A DNA stretch of 64,000 nt from Psychromonas sp030397575 (GCF_046250175.1 NZ_CP176468.1); one strand, 5' to 3'. Shown: positions 43,435 through 52,822, numbered from the stretch's first letter. Notes: generated by a model not told the origin, from the sequence alone. Made by a program: numbers and translations.

Positions 43435-44832
43435 TTAATGAGATGCGATAGGTAAATGAATGGTGATTGCTAAGCCACCTAACTCCGAATGACTTGCCAA
43501 CATTTTGCCATGGTGTGCTTTAACAATTGTTTGGCAAATAGATAATCCTAAGCCTGAACCACCACTTAAACGACTTCGCGATTCATCAACCCTAAATAAA
43601 CGTTCAAATAGTTTAGGTAATGCAGCATCTGGTACACCAGGTGCACTATCTTCAATACGAATTTGCATGATCTTTTTATCTTGAGTAACTTGTACATTTA
43701 AAATGCCAGGACCATCGGTGTAACGTAAACTGTTCTCGAATAAATTAGAAAACAATTGGGTCAAGGCTTTGCTGTCTCCTGTGATGACATTAACAGCACT
43801 TTCTTGAAAATAATGTTGTAGCTGAATTTTTTTCTCTTGAAAACGCAATTGATATTGTAAGCAATTATTTTCTATTAATTTCTTAATATTGACTGATTCG
43901 CTTAAGTCAAATTGCATTCCTGCATCGGATAAAGACAACTGATAGAGATCGTTAACCAGTTTATTTAAGTTCTGCACCTGGTAATGCAAAGAGTCAATAT
44001 ATTTAGGCTCTGGTTTACGAATGCCATCTTGTAACGCTTCGATCTCACTTTTTAAAACAGAAATAGGTGTACGCAACTCATGTGAAATATCAGCTAACCA
44101 CTGCTCTCTTGTTTCTTTTTGCACCAATAAACTTTGGCTCAACTCATTAAAACGCATCGATAATGCAGCTAATTCATCTTCACCATCTATCTCTATTTGA
44201 GTTTGATAATCCCCTTCCTGTATTGAGCTTGTTGCATCTTCCAAACGCTTCAAAGGCGTTAATAAATGACGCACTAACAACCATGAAAGCACAAAGGAGA
44301 TCAATGTCACCCACAATACAATCCACATTAAGTTGTACTTTTGCTGTTGATGAAAACTGCTCTCTAAAGCACCCGGGGTAATGTCACGCTTCTTGGTCGC
44401 TACCCAGCCTACTATTTTTTGATTGTACTTAATCGGTACTTTAATTAATTCATCATCACCGATGGCAATATTCTTGTTCCACAATGGAGTCCAATTGGTA
44501 TCAAACACAGTAATACGTTTCAATAAACGACTAACATATCTAGATCGTGATTTTTGAGGTTCATGCTCCCCTTCAGAAGGCCGAGCAAAGATACGCCCAA
44601 GAATAAACTCTGCGACTTCAGGGGTTAATTCATCCCAGCCTTTATCTTCAGAATAATAGGATGATAGATTTTCAGACACTAAACGCAGCTTGCGCTCTTC
44701 GCCATGGTTTAAATAGCGTTGTAAACCCTGTTGGAAACTATCATCGATTAGGCCAGCAATACCCACCACCATCAAAGAACTGATCAGTAGCATAGAAAAC
44801 AGAATTTTTTTAAACAAAGTAAGACGCATCAA
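43435..44832 (-). CDS. Sensor histidine kinase, BaeS-like
   Basis: A 465-residue inner-membrane kinase. Helices at about 9-29 and 168-188 enclose a periplasmic domain of about 135 residues, with an acidic/basic stretch (PSEGEHEPQKSRSR). HAMP at about 189-240, HisKA motif ADISHELRTPI with His251, N box LFENSLRYT, G boxes DSAPGVPD and GGSGLGLSIC. Same architecture as the kinase at 20021, so the two pairs are likely paralogues with different inputs. Confidence 0.92.
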   Translation of the reverse strand: MMRLTLFKKILFSMLLISSLMVVGIAGLIDDSFQQGLQRYLNHGEERKLRLVSENLSSYYSEDKGWDELTPEVAEFILGRIFARPSEGEHEPQKSRSRYVSRLLKRITVFDTNWTPLWNKNIAIGDDELIKVPIKYNQKIVGWVATKKRDITPGALESSFHQQQKYNLMWIVLWVTLISFVLSWLLVRHLLTPLKRLEDATSSIQEGDYQTQIEIDGEDELAALSMRFNELSQSLLVQKETREQWLADISHELRTPISVLKSEIEALQDGIRKPEPKYIDSLHYQVQNLNKLVNDLYQLSLSDAGMQFDLSESVNIKKLIENNCLQYQLRFQEKKIQLQHYFQESAVNVITGDSKALTQLFSNLFENSLRYTDGPGILNVQVTQDKKIMQIRIEDSAPGVPDAALPKLFERLFRVDESRSRLSGGSGLGLSICQTIVKAHHGKMLASHSELGGLAITIHLPIASH

Positions 44833-45025
44833 GCACCCTTAAACAGTAAAAGTAAACAAAGCAAAAGATGGGCATAATTTATAGCCGGACCTACATAATA
44901 TCATTTTTATAGCTATAACAGAAAAGCGTATCAACGCGGCCATTATTTTTGTCTATTACAGAGTTTAATTATCTGTAAAAGTTCTCATTTTCCCATAGTA
45001 AACTCAGTGGCTTCAAAAAATGGGC

Positions 45026-45060
45026 AAAAAAAAACCATCAAGCACATGACTTAATGGTTT
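45026..45060 (-). terminator. icd terminator
   Basis: AAACCATTAAG pairs with CTTGATGGTTT (one mismatch), followed on the minus strand by nine T residues. Confidence 0.88.
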
Positions 45061-45106
45061 TATGCGATGCAAAATAGTAATGCATCAAATAACGTTGTTT
45101 AGTGTA

Positions 45107-47335
45107 TTAGATGTTATCTACAGCAGCATTCAAGGTTTTACTTGGGCGCATTGCAGCAGTTACTTTAGCTGGGTCAGTATGGAAATAACCACCTAAATCA
45201 ACTTTTACTCCCTGTGCATCATTTAGCTCTTGTACAATCACCGCTTCATTACTTAGTAGTGACTCAGCTAATGGTTTGAATTGTGCCTGTAGTTCAAGAT
45301 CTTTGGTTTGTGCCGCTAGTGCTTCAGCCCAGTACATAGCTAAGTAGAAATGGCTACCACGGTTATCTAACTCACCTACTTTACGAGAAGGAGATTTATC
45401 TTCTTTTAAGAATTTACCGTTAGCTACATGTAACGCTTCCGCTAATACTACTGCTTTTTCATTACCTGTTTTAGCTGCGATATCTTCAATAGATACTGCT
45501 AATGCTAAGAATTCACCTAGTGAATCCCAGCGTAAATGGTTTTCTTCAACAAATTGTTGAACATGCTTAGGCGCTGAACCACCAGCACCTGTCTCAAATA
45601 AACCACCACCAACAAGAAGTGGTACAATTGACAGCATTTTTGCACTTGTACCCAACTCTAAGATAGGGAATAAATCTGTTAAGTAATCACGTAATACGTT
45701 GCCTGTTACAGAGATAGTATTTTTACCCTCTTTAACACGTTGTAATGTGTATTTACATGCATCTACAGGCGCTAGGATTTGAATATCTAGACCTGTTGTA
45801 TCGTGTTCTTTCAAGTAAGTATTTACTTTCTCGATTAAGTTTTTATCGTGTGCACGTTTTTCATCTAACCAGAAGATAGCTGGTTGGCCTGTTGCTTGCG
45901 CACGACTAACTGCTAGACGTACCCAGTCACGAATTGGAATATCTTTCGCTTGACACATACGCCAGATATCACCTTTCTCAACATCATGAGACATCAATAC
46001 ATTACCAGCTGAATCACTCACTTTTACAGTACCAGCTTCGGTGATTTGGAATGTTTTATCATGTGAACCGTATTCTTCAGCTTTTTGCGCCATTAGACCA
46101 ACGTTAGATACGTTACCCATTGTTGCAGGATCAAACGCACCATTTTCACGACAGAACTTAATTGTTTCGTCGTAGATACCTGCGTAACAACGATCCGGAA
46201 TCAATGCTTTAGTATCTTCAAGTTTGCCTTCTGCATTCCACATTTGACCGCTAGAACGAACCATAGCAGGCATAGAAGCATCAATAATCACATCACTTGG
46301 TACGTGTAAGTTTGTGATACCTTTGTCTGAATCTACCATTGCTAGACTTGGACGTGTTGTGTAAACCGCTTGAATATCAGCTTCAATTTCTGCTTTTTGA
46401 TCTGCAGGTAAAGTAGCAATTTTAGCGTACACATCACCAAGACCATTACGCTCATCAACGCCTAACTCTTTAAATAAGTCTGCATACTTAGTAAATACAT
46501 CTTTAAAGTAAACGGTTACTGCGTGGCCAAACATAATTGGGTCAGATACTTTCATCATCGTCGCTTTAAGGTGTAGCGATAACATGATGTTGTTGTCTTT
46601 TGCTTCTGTCATTTGTTGCTCAAAGAAAGCACGTAATGCTGAAGCGCTCATACGAGATGAGTCAATAACTTCGTCTTTTAATACTGGCGTTGATGCTTTT
46701 AATACTGACGTTTCGCCAGCCGCATTAGTGAATTCAATTTTCACATCATCATCTTGTTGCAGTACAACTGACTGTTCTGAGCTGTAAAAATCACCTTCTG
46801 ACATGTTAGCAACATGTGATTTAGACTCTGAAGACCATTTCCCCATACGATGTGGGTTGTCTTGTGCATATTGTTTTACTGCATCAGCAACACGACGGTC
46901 TGAGTTACCTTCACGTAATACAGGGTTTACTGCACTACCTAACACTTTTGCGTAACGCGCTTGTGTGTCTTTCTCTTCGTCTGTTGTAGCTACTTCAGGG
47001 TAAGCTGGTAAATCAAAACCATGCTCTTGTAGTTCTTTAATCGCCGCTTGTAACTGAGGAATCGATGCACTTACATTCGGTAATTTAATAATATTTGCTT
47101 CAGGTGTTTTAGCTAACTCACCTAATTCTGCTAATGCATCAGCTTGTTGTTGTTCTGCTGGCAGTTTATCCGAGAAGTTAGCAATGATTCGACCAGCTAA
47201 AGAGATGTCACGTGTTTCTACAACAATGTTTGCTGCTTTAGTGAAGGCATTAACAATCGGTAATAGAGAGTGAGTTGCAAGCGCAGGTGCTTCATCTGTT
47301 TGTGTATAGATGATCTTTGCTGATTTATCTGTCAT
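45107..47335 (-). CDS. icd: Monomeric NADP-dependent isocitrate dehydrogenase
   Basis: A 742-residue enzyme of the monomeric IDH class, unrelated in length to the 416-residue dimeric enzyme of E. coli. It oxidises isocitrate to 2-oxoglutarate in the TCA cycle, making NADPH. Family landmarks: KIIYTQTDEAPALATHSLLP at the N-terminus, NPVLREGNSDRR, SDKGITNLHVPSDVIIDASM, GTSAKMLSIVPLLVGGGLFE and ETGAGGSAPKHVQQF. Ribosome site AAAGGA is well placed. Divergent from rluE; a CRP-like site sits between them. Confidence 0.97.
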   Translation of the reverse strand: MTDKSAKIIYTQTDEAPALATHSLLPIVNAFTKAANIVVETRDISLAGRIIANFSDKLPAEQQQADALAELGELAKTPEANIIKLPNVSASIPQLQAAIKELQEHGFDLPAYPEVATTDEEKDTQARYAKVLGSAVNPVLREGNSDRRVADAVKQYAQDNPHRMGKWSSESKSHVANMSEGDFYSSEQSVVLQQDDDVKIEFTNAAGETSVLKASTPVLKDEVIDSSRMSASALRAFFEQQMTEAKDNNIMLSLHLKATMMKVSDPIMFGHAVTVYFKDVFTKYADLFKELGVDERNGLGDVYAKIATLPADQKAEIEADIQAVYTTRPSLAMVDSDKGITNLHVPSDVIIDASMPAMVRSSGQMWNAEGKLEDTKALIPDRCYAGIYDETIKFCRENGAFDPATMGNVSNVGLMAQKAEEYGSHDKTFQITEAGTVKVSDSAGNVLMSHDVEKGDIWRMCQAKDIPIRDWVRLAVSRAQATGQPAIFWLDEKRAHDKNLIEKVNTYLKEHDTTGLDIQILAPVDACKYTLQRVKEGKNTISVTGNVLRDYLTDLFPILELGTSAKMLSIVPLLVGGGLFETGAGGSAPKHVQQFVEENHLRWDSLGEFLALAVSIEDIAAKTGNEKAVVLAEALHVANGKFLKEDKSPSRKVGELDNRGSHFYLAMYWAEALAAQTKDLELQAQFKPLAESLLSNEAVIVQELNDAQGVKVDLGGYFHTDPAKVTAAMRPSKTLNAAVDNI

Positions 47336-47642
47336 TTTATTTCCTTTAACAAAAATTTATGAAGTGAATTAATTGCGTTAAAAATGTTATCAATTTGTTA
47401 CACAAAATAATTAAGCCGATATCATATCGAAAAAAACAAAATTATCTAGTTTAGTGCTCTTATCTCAAAGGCTTAAATGTGACCTCGATCACCATTCATG
47501 CACTGTATATGTTACAAACAAGTAACAAAACAACTGAAAACATGATTATTCGACACCCTTAAACATACCATTTAATCACTGCACTGCGTGAATTTTTTAT
47601 TCTGATATACTTAACCTTTTTCAACTGTGTTAAGGAACATAA
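47336..47642. promoter_or_regulatory. Divergent icd/rluE control region with CRP-like site
   Basis: A 307-base gap without a gene. At 47478-47493 lies TGTGA-N6-TCACC inside AAATGTGACCTCGATCACCATT's left part, very close to the CRP consensus. It is about 140 bases from icd and 150 from rluE and could act on either. Confidence 0.6.
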
Positions 47643-48335
47643 GTGACTCAAGCTCCCATCAATAAAAAAAGTAACAATAACAAAACAGGTGAAAATAAAC
47701 GTAAACGCCAAACCAAAAAGCCAACTCACTTCAATGTAAAAAAAGCGGCGCATAAAACCTTTGTTCCTAAAAAAGTAATGCCTAAATCGATGCAAAAGAT
47801 TGTCTTGTTTAACAAGCCATTTGATGTATTGAGCCAGTTTACCGATGAAGGCAACCCTGATAGCATCCGTGAAACATTAAAAGACTATATTGATATTCCT
47901 AATATATATGCAGCGGGACGCTTAGATAGAGACAGTGAAGGCCTACTAGTACTAACCAATGACGGCCAATTACAAGCTGAGATCACTCAACCCGGTAAGA
48001 AAACAGCAAAAATATACTGGGTACAAGTAGAAGGTCGACCTACTGAAGCTGATTTAGATAAGCTACGTAAAGGAGTGACCTTAAAAGATGGATTAACTTT
48101 ACCAGCTAAAGCAAAAATAATGGATAACCCTGAAATTTGGGAGCGTTACCCGCCGATCCGCGAACGTGCTAATATTCCAACAACTTGGTTAAGCATTACC
48201 ATTATGGAAGGACGTAATCGTCAGGTACGTAGAATGACTGCTAACATTGGCTTCCCTACGTTACGACTTATTCGCTATGCTATCGGCGATTGGACAATTA
48301 AAGACTTAGATAACGGCACTTACAAAGTACTGTAA
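47643..48335 (+). CDS. rluE: 23S rRNA pseudouridine 2457 synthase RluE
   Basis: A 230-residue RsuA/RluE-family pseudouridine synthase with a Lys/Arg-rich N-terminal extension of about 50 residues. The catalytic Asp is in AAGRLDRDSEGLLVLTNDG, and MEGRNRQVRRM is the other family motif. No S4 domain is present, as in RluE. The start is GTG at 47643 with AAGGA six bases upstream. The icd/rluE divergent pair is conserved in E. coli. Confidence 0.93.
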   Translation: MTQAPINKKSNNNKTGENKRKRQTKKPTHFNVKKAAHKTFVPKKVMPKSMQKIVLFNKPFDVLSQFTDEGNPDSIRETLKDYIDIPNIYAAGRLDRDSEGLLVLTNDGQLQAEITQPGKKTAKIYWVQVEGRPTEADLDKLRKGVTLKDGLTLPAKAKIMDNPEIWERYPPIRERANIPTTWLSITIMEGRNRQVRRMTANIGFPTLRLIRYAIGDWTIKDLDNGTYKVL

Positions 48336-48399
48336 TCGTCTACAGAGACCTATAAATAGCCGCTTTGGGCTTATTTATAGGTGCTCGCATAATGTACAG

Positions 48400-49212
48400 T
48401 TAAAAATAGTTTAAGCTGCGAAACCCATATTCGGCAAAGCGATGACTTAGTGCAGATAACTGCGCTGTATTGTTAAAATGCTTTGTATAAAAAGCTTGAT
48501 GTGAATGTTCCTCTGCACAACTAACCTTAGGCTCTTGATCCTCACCTAATAACTGCTTCACTCTTAAGGCAATCGCCTCACCCGAGTCTACTAACTTGAT
48601 CGGCATTTCAAAGCATTTTTGTATTTCAGCTTTTAATAGTGGGAAGTGAGTACAACCCAACACTAGCGTATCTGGCATAGTGACTTGTTGATTTAACCAA
48701 GGGGCTAAAATAGTTAAAAACTCATTTTGATCAAGCTCTTTCCCCATTAACTTGTCTTCCGCTAGTTTAACTAACTGAGTCGAACCAATACTTAACACGG
48801 TTTTACCTGCGGCAAATTGTGTAATTAATTGCTGTGTATAATCACGGGCGATAGTTCCTGGCGTAGCAAGCAAACCAATCACATTATTACGAGTCACTGC
48901 ACTCGCAGGTTTAATGGCTGGTACTACCCCTACAATTGGGATAGTAAAATGTTGGCGTAACGCCTTTAAAGCAACAGTACTGGCAGAGTTACAAGCAATA
49001 ACAATCAGATCAGCTGGGTATTGCCCTAAAAAATCAGTTAATAATTGAGTAAGACGCGCGACTAATTGAGTTTGCTTTAACTCGCCGTAGGGAAAGTACG
49101 CATTATCAAAAAGGTACTGACATTGAATACTTGGATTGATTTTAATTATCTGCTCATAAACAGATAAACCACCGACACCAGAATCAAATATAAGTACACG
49201 TTTTACAGACAT
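48400..49212 (-). CDS. murI: Glutamate racemase MurI
   Basis: A 270-residue enzyme that supplies D-glutamate for peptidoglycan. Catalytic cysteines are Cys74 in IACNSAST and Cys187 in LVLGCTHFPLL; the N-terminal FDSGVGGLSV holds Asp10 and Ser11. Ribosome site AGGA is well placed. Divergent from trmA, as in E. coli, but without btuB between. Confidence 0.95.
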   Translation of the reverse strand: MSVKRVLIFDSGVGGLSVYEQIIKINPSIQCQYLFDNAYFPYGELKQTQLVARLTQLLTDFLGQYPADLIVIACNSASTVALKALRQHFTIPIVGVVPAIKPASAVTRNNVIGLLATPGTIARDYTQQLITQFAAGKTVLSIGSTQLVKLAEDKLMGKELDQNEFLTILAPWLNQQVTMPDTLVLGCTHFPLLKAEIQKCFEMPIKLVDSGEAIALRVKQLLGEDQEPKVSCAEEHSHQAFYTKHFNNTAQLSALSHRFAEYGFRSLNYF

Positions 49213-49244
49213 TAATCAGCTTCCTAGAGAAAAAAACTATTTTA

Positions 49245-49267
49245 TACCAATTATATTAAATAACTGA
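49245..49267. repeat. Short dispersed repeat, family B, copy 1
   Basis: TACCAATTATATTAAATAA then CTGA. Related copies at 50776-50795 and 52800-52822. Confidence 0.55.
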
Positions 49268-49310
49268 CCTAAATTTTATGTAGTGAGAATGATTTAATTA
49301 AAAGAGAAGA

Positions 49311-49377
49311 TTGAACCTTTCAAAAATGAACATCACGAATAGCCTCTCGGAGAACTAACGAAAAGAGGCTCATTCTT
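49311..49377. repeat. Dispersed repeat, family C, copy 2
   Basis: TTGAACCTTTCAAAAATGAA (49311-49330), then AGCCTCTCGG (49341-49350), which is the reverse complement of 28729-28738, and AGAGGCT at 49364-49370. Confidence 0.4.
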
Positions 49378-49598
49378 TAATGATTGTTGCCTTTAGGAAA
49401 CTCGCAACCAACAAATAAGTTATTTTTAACATGTAAAATCCCCCATTAATGAATGTGTTGATGCTCCCCTTAATCAGATAAATCAACAAATAAAATGATA
49501 TAACCTAGCCAAGTACAAGCACCTGCTTTAGAATGCCCATCCATTTATATGTTATTGAAAGAATAGCGCCAAAAAAGCAATAGAATACAGAGGTAGAA

Positions 49599-50708
49599 AT
49601 GAGCATAGAATTTGTTGATCCGGATAATTATGAATCACAATTAGACGCTAAAAAAGCACAATTTAATCGCCTTTTTTCAACCTTTGAATTACCTGAATTA
49701 GAATGCTTTGCTTCGCCAAAAACCCATTATCGTATGCGCAGTCAGTTCCGTGTCTGGCATGAAGATATGGATCTGTATTTCTACATGACAGATCAAGAGA
49801 CACGCCAACGTATTCGTGTCGACCAATTCCCGCCTGCAAGCGAGCTAATCAATCAATTAATGCCTAGACTAGTTGAAGAGCTTAAAGTCTCTCCTATTCT
49901 TCGTTATAAGCTGTTCCAAGCGAACTTCTTATCCAGTATGAGTGGCGAAATCATGGTTAGTTTTCTCTACCATAAAATTCTGGATGACGAATGGTTAACC
50001 GCAATCAAAGCACTCAAAGAACGTTTATCGGGTGAATTTAAGATTAATTTCATTGGCCGCGCGCGTAAGCAAAAACTGATTGTTGACCACGATTACGTCA
50101 TTGAAAAGCTTCAGGTTGATGGCCAAGAGTTAATCTATCAACAAGTTGAGAATAGCTTTACCCAACCAAACGGCAAAATATCTGAAAAGATGTTGGATTG
50201 GGCCATTGAATGTACACGTAATAGCAAAGGTGATTTGTTAGAGTTATATTGTGGTAACGGCAACTTTTCTTTAGCTTTAGCTAAAAACTTCGACCGCGTT
50301 TTAGCCACTGAAATATCAACACCTTCGGTGAACTCAGCACAATACAACATCGCAGCGAATAACATCGACAATGTCACGATCGTGCGGATGTCTGCCGAGG
50401 AATTTACGCAAGCCATTAACGGAGTGCGTGAATTTAATCGTTTAAAAGAGAAGAATATTGATTTATCAAGTTACCAATGTAACACCATTTTTGTTGATCC
50501 CCCTCGTGCTGGATTAGATGATGAGACGGTGAAGATGGTGCAAACCTATGACAATATTATGTACATAAGCTGTAATCCTGAAACCTTAAAAGCGAATTTA
50601 GAAGTCTTTACACAAACGCATGATATCAAGCGTTTCTCTTTATTTGATCAGTTCCCTTATACACATCACACAGAAGCTGGTGTGTACTTAGTTAAACGAA
50701 AAGATTAA
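49599..50708 (+). CDS. trmA: tRNA (uracil-5-)-methyltransferase TrmA
   Basis: A 369-residue SAM-dependent enzyme making m5U54 in tRNA (T-loop). SAM motif ELYCGNGNFSLALA (215-228), FVDPPRAGLDD (298-308), nucleophile Cys325 in YISCNPETL and general base Glu359 in HHTEAGVYL; all match E. coli TrmA. Ribosome site GAGG is well placed. Confidence 0.96.
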   Translation: MSIEFVDPDNYESQLDAKKAQFNRLFSTFELPELECFASPKTHYRMRSQFRVWHEDMDLYFYMTDQETRQRIRVDQFPPASELINQLMPRLVEELKVSPILRYKLFQANFLSSMSGEIMVSFLYHKILDDEWLTAIKALKERLSGEFKINFIGRARKQKLIVDHDYVIEKLQVDGQELIYQQVENSFTQPNGKISEKMLDWAIECTRNSKGDLLELYCGNGNFSLALAKNFDRVLATEISTPSVNSAQYNIAANNIDNVTIVRMSAEEFTQAINGVREFNRLKEKNIDLSSYQCNTIFVDPPRAGLDDETVKMVQTYDNIMYISCNPETLKANLEVFTQTHDIKRFSLFDQFPYTHHTEAGVYLVKRKD

Positions 50709-50732
50709 ACAATACTAACTGAATGAACATGT

Positions 50733-50768
50733 AAAAGGGCTGAATAGATGATCTATTCAGCCCTTTTT
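50733..50768. terminator. trmA/DLH bidirectional terminator
   Basis: A stem of about 16 bp (50733-50748 with 50752-50767) flanked by T-run on the plus strand and a shorter one on the minus strand. Confidence 0.88.
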
Positions 50769-50775
50769 AGTCATC

Positions 50776-50795
50776 CCCATTATATTAAATAAATG
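50776..50795. repeat. Short dispersed repeat, family B, copy 2
   Basis: CCCCATTATATTAAATAAAT, sharing ATTATATTAAATAA with the copies at 49245 and 52800. Confidence 0.5.
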
Positions 50796-50825
50796 TAATG
50801 GATAGTAAGCCTGACATGAACTGAC

Positions 50826-51746
50826 TTAAGTTAACTGCTCATTAAAGAAGTCGATACTTCTTTTCCACGCTAATTCAGCCATGGTCGGTACATAACGTGC
50901 TGTCGAATCATTATGGAAGCCATGATTAGCTTTTTCATACATAAACATCTCATAATCTACGCCATACTTTTTCAAGTCAGCTTCATACTCAGGCCAGAAT
51001 GCATTAACCCTTTTATCTAACTCAGCAAGTTGAATAACTAGCGGTGCTTTAATATTTTTTCTTAATTCAGCAGAAGCCGGTGTACCGTAGAAAGGAACGC
51101 CTGCATCTAGGGTTTCAGGTACTTTTGCGGCTAACATATTTACAATATAACCACCAAAACAGAAACCTACTGCTCCTAGTTTACCAGTACTTAATGGATG
51201 TGTTTTTAGAAAGCTAGCAGCAGCAATAAAATCTTGTTCAATTTTCTCTTTATCAAGCGACTTTTGCATCACTTTACCTTCATCATCATTACCTGGGTAA
51301 CCGCCTAATGAATATAAAGCATCCGGAGCAAAGGCAATAAAGCCAGCTTTAGCTAAACGACGAGCAACATCTTTAATATAAGGATTTAAACCACGATTTT
51401 CATGAATAACTAAAACGACGGGTAGCTTGCCATTAACAGTTTTTGGTGTAACAAAGTAACCTTGTCCTTCACCATGTCCATCAGGTGATGCAAACTTTTC
51501 ATAGGTTGCAGTAATATCATCATCATTAAAAGACACTTGCTCTGCTAATGCATAATTAGGTGTTAATGCTGTCGATAAAGCAGCCAAGGTAACACCGGCA
51601 CCAGCAATGCCAGCTAAACGTCTTAAAAAAGTCCGTCTATCAATATCACCATGTGCATATTCGTCATACCAATCAAAGGCTTCTTGAGGAATTTGCACCG
51701 TACTTTGTTCTTCTGTTCCTGATTTTAATTCCGTAGATTTAGTCAT
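50826..51746 (-). CDS. Tat-exported dienelactone hydrolase family protein
   Basis: A 306-residue alpha/beta hydrolase with a twin-arginine signal: DRRTFLRRLAG at 36-46 and a hydrophobic stretch to about 68 (ALA). The DLH triad is Cys196 in GFCFGGY, Asp244 and His275 in KANHGF; the Glu of HENRG (117) is also present. It should hydrolyse an ester or lactone in the periplasm; E. coli YghX is a similar protein. Substrate unknown. Monocistronic. Confidence 0.87.
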   Translation of the reverse strand: MTKSTELKSGTEEQSTVQIPQEAFDWYDEYAHGDIDRRTFLRRLAGIAGAGVTLAALSTALTPNYALAEQVSFNDDDITATYEKFASPDGHGEGQGYFVTPKTVNGKLPVVLVIHENRGLNPYIKDVARRLAKAGFIAFAPDALYSLGGYPGNDDEGKVMQKSLDKEKIEQDFIAAASFLKTHPLSTGKLGAVGFCFGGYIVNMLAAKVPETLDAGVPFYGTPASAELRKNIKAPLVIQLAELDKRVNAFWPEYEADLKKYGVDYEMFMYEKANHGFHNDSTARYVPTMAELAWKRSIDFFNEQLT

Positions 51747-51919
51747 ATTAACACTCTCATTATTTAAAATTTATTAGAAATAAAGAAACGATCGTTCAAA
51801 ACATAACTATTTTTTGAGCAAGTGTAAATTAATTAATAACCATTATATTAATAAGGAAATAGAGTAACACAGAGGAATATTTTAGCTTTTACAATGAAAA
51901 TACTAGGCAAGTATGGCGC

Positions 51920-52765
51920 TTAATTAAGCGCCTTAATATAAGAACCTATCACTGTCACGTCATAAGATGACTGGATTTCAGCTAAGGCTGCTGCAATATG
52001 CTTATCTTCTTGGTGGCCATCAATATCAATGAAAAAGTGATAATTGCCTATTTGAGAACGAGTTGGACGAGACATTATTGAGGTTAAATTTACTTTCTGT
52101 AATGCAAAGGCGCTCACAATATTACCCAGCACACCAGGACAGTCTTGTTTGTTATTAACCACCAATGTCGTTTTATATTGTTTATCTGCAATACGTGCCT
52201 GAGGTGTTTCGGAGAGCACTAAAAATCGAGTTTGATTATTCGCATAATTAGTCACATCATTATTGATGATATTAGCATCTTCAGCATGAGAAAGTGCATG
52301 TTGAGGAATAATCGCCCCTGCCTTATTGCCGTGCTTTTTTGCCAACACTAAAGATTCAATATTACTTTGAGTGTTATGAATTTTGACACCCTCTAAGCCA
52401 TTAATAAACTCAGCACACTGTCCATGTGCAACAAACTGCACATAAAGGTCTGTAAGCTCAGACATATCCTTACAAAAACCAACAAAAGAAAACTGAATAG
52501 GAAGTAATAATTCAGAAATAACCGATAGCTTAGTATCTAACAGTTGATCTAATACCACTTGAACATAACCTTCCGATAAATTTTCAATAGGTAAAACACC
52601 TAACTGACACTCTTTACCAACAGCTTGGAAAGTTTGAGTCAAGGTACCATAGTATTTGATATCAGTGGCTTGTACTGATTGTTTCGCTTGTATCGCTTGA
52701 ATATATCGCTTCGTAGCTAAATCTGAAAATGTATCTTTAGGGCCAAGCGTTGCAATAGTGAGCAT
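51920..52765 (-). CDS. Stand-alone prephenate dehydratase with ACT domain
   Basis: A 281-residue protein. The dehydratase domain (1-180) shows ATLGPKDTFSDLA, PIENLSEGYVQ and the NQTRFLVLS motif with the catalytic Thr. The ACT domain (about 195-275) has CPGVLGNIVSAFALQKVNLT; the usual ESRP is here MSRP, which may alter phenylalanine sensing. No chorismate mutase domain is attached, unlike gammaproteobacterial PheA, so a fused PheA may exist elsewhere. It converts prephenate to phenylpyruvate if active. Confidence 0.8.
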   Translation of the reverse strand: MLTIATLGPKDTFSDLATKRYIQAIQAKQSVQATDIKYYGTLTQTFQAVGKECQLGVLPIENLSEGYVQVVLDQLLDTKLSVISELLLPIQFSFVGFCKDMSELTDLYVQFVAHGQCAEFINGLEGVKIHNTQSNIESLVLAKKHGNKAGAIIPQHALSHAEDANIINNDVTNYANNQTRFLVLSETPQARIADKQYKTTLVVNNKQDCPGVLGNIVSAFALQKVNLTSIMSRPTRSQIGNYHFFIDIDGHQEDKHIAAALAEIQSSYDVTVIGSYIKALN

Positions 52766-52799
52766 AAAATACCGAGAGTAATAGAAAAGGGAAAGATGG

Positions 52800-52822
52800 T
52801 ACCGATTATATTAAATAAGTGA
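52800..52822. repeat. Short dispersed repeat, family B, copy 3
   Basis: TACCGATTATATTAAATAA then GTGA, just upstream of the rpoH terminator on the plus strand. Confidence 0.55.

Larger units (their letters stand above)
49213..49598. other. Divergent murI/trmA intergenic region with two repeats
   Basis: A 386-base gap with no gene. It holds a family B repeat (49245-49267) and a family C repeat (about 49311-49377) that includes an inverted pair AGCCTCT/AGAGGCT. Both promoters must be here, but none is clear. No cobalamin riboswitch is visible. Confidence 0.45.

Noticed and set aside
47559..47795. Minus-strand open frame overlapping the rluE start
   Set aside because: It opposes rluE, has no family resemblance and comes from the Lys-rich N-terminal codons of rluE read backwards.
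49213..49598. Possible cobalamin riboswitch or btuB remnant between murI and trmA
   Set aside because: No B12-box sequence or TonB-receptor coding remnant is visible.
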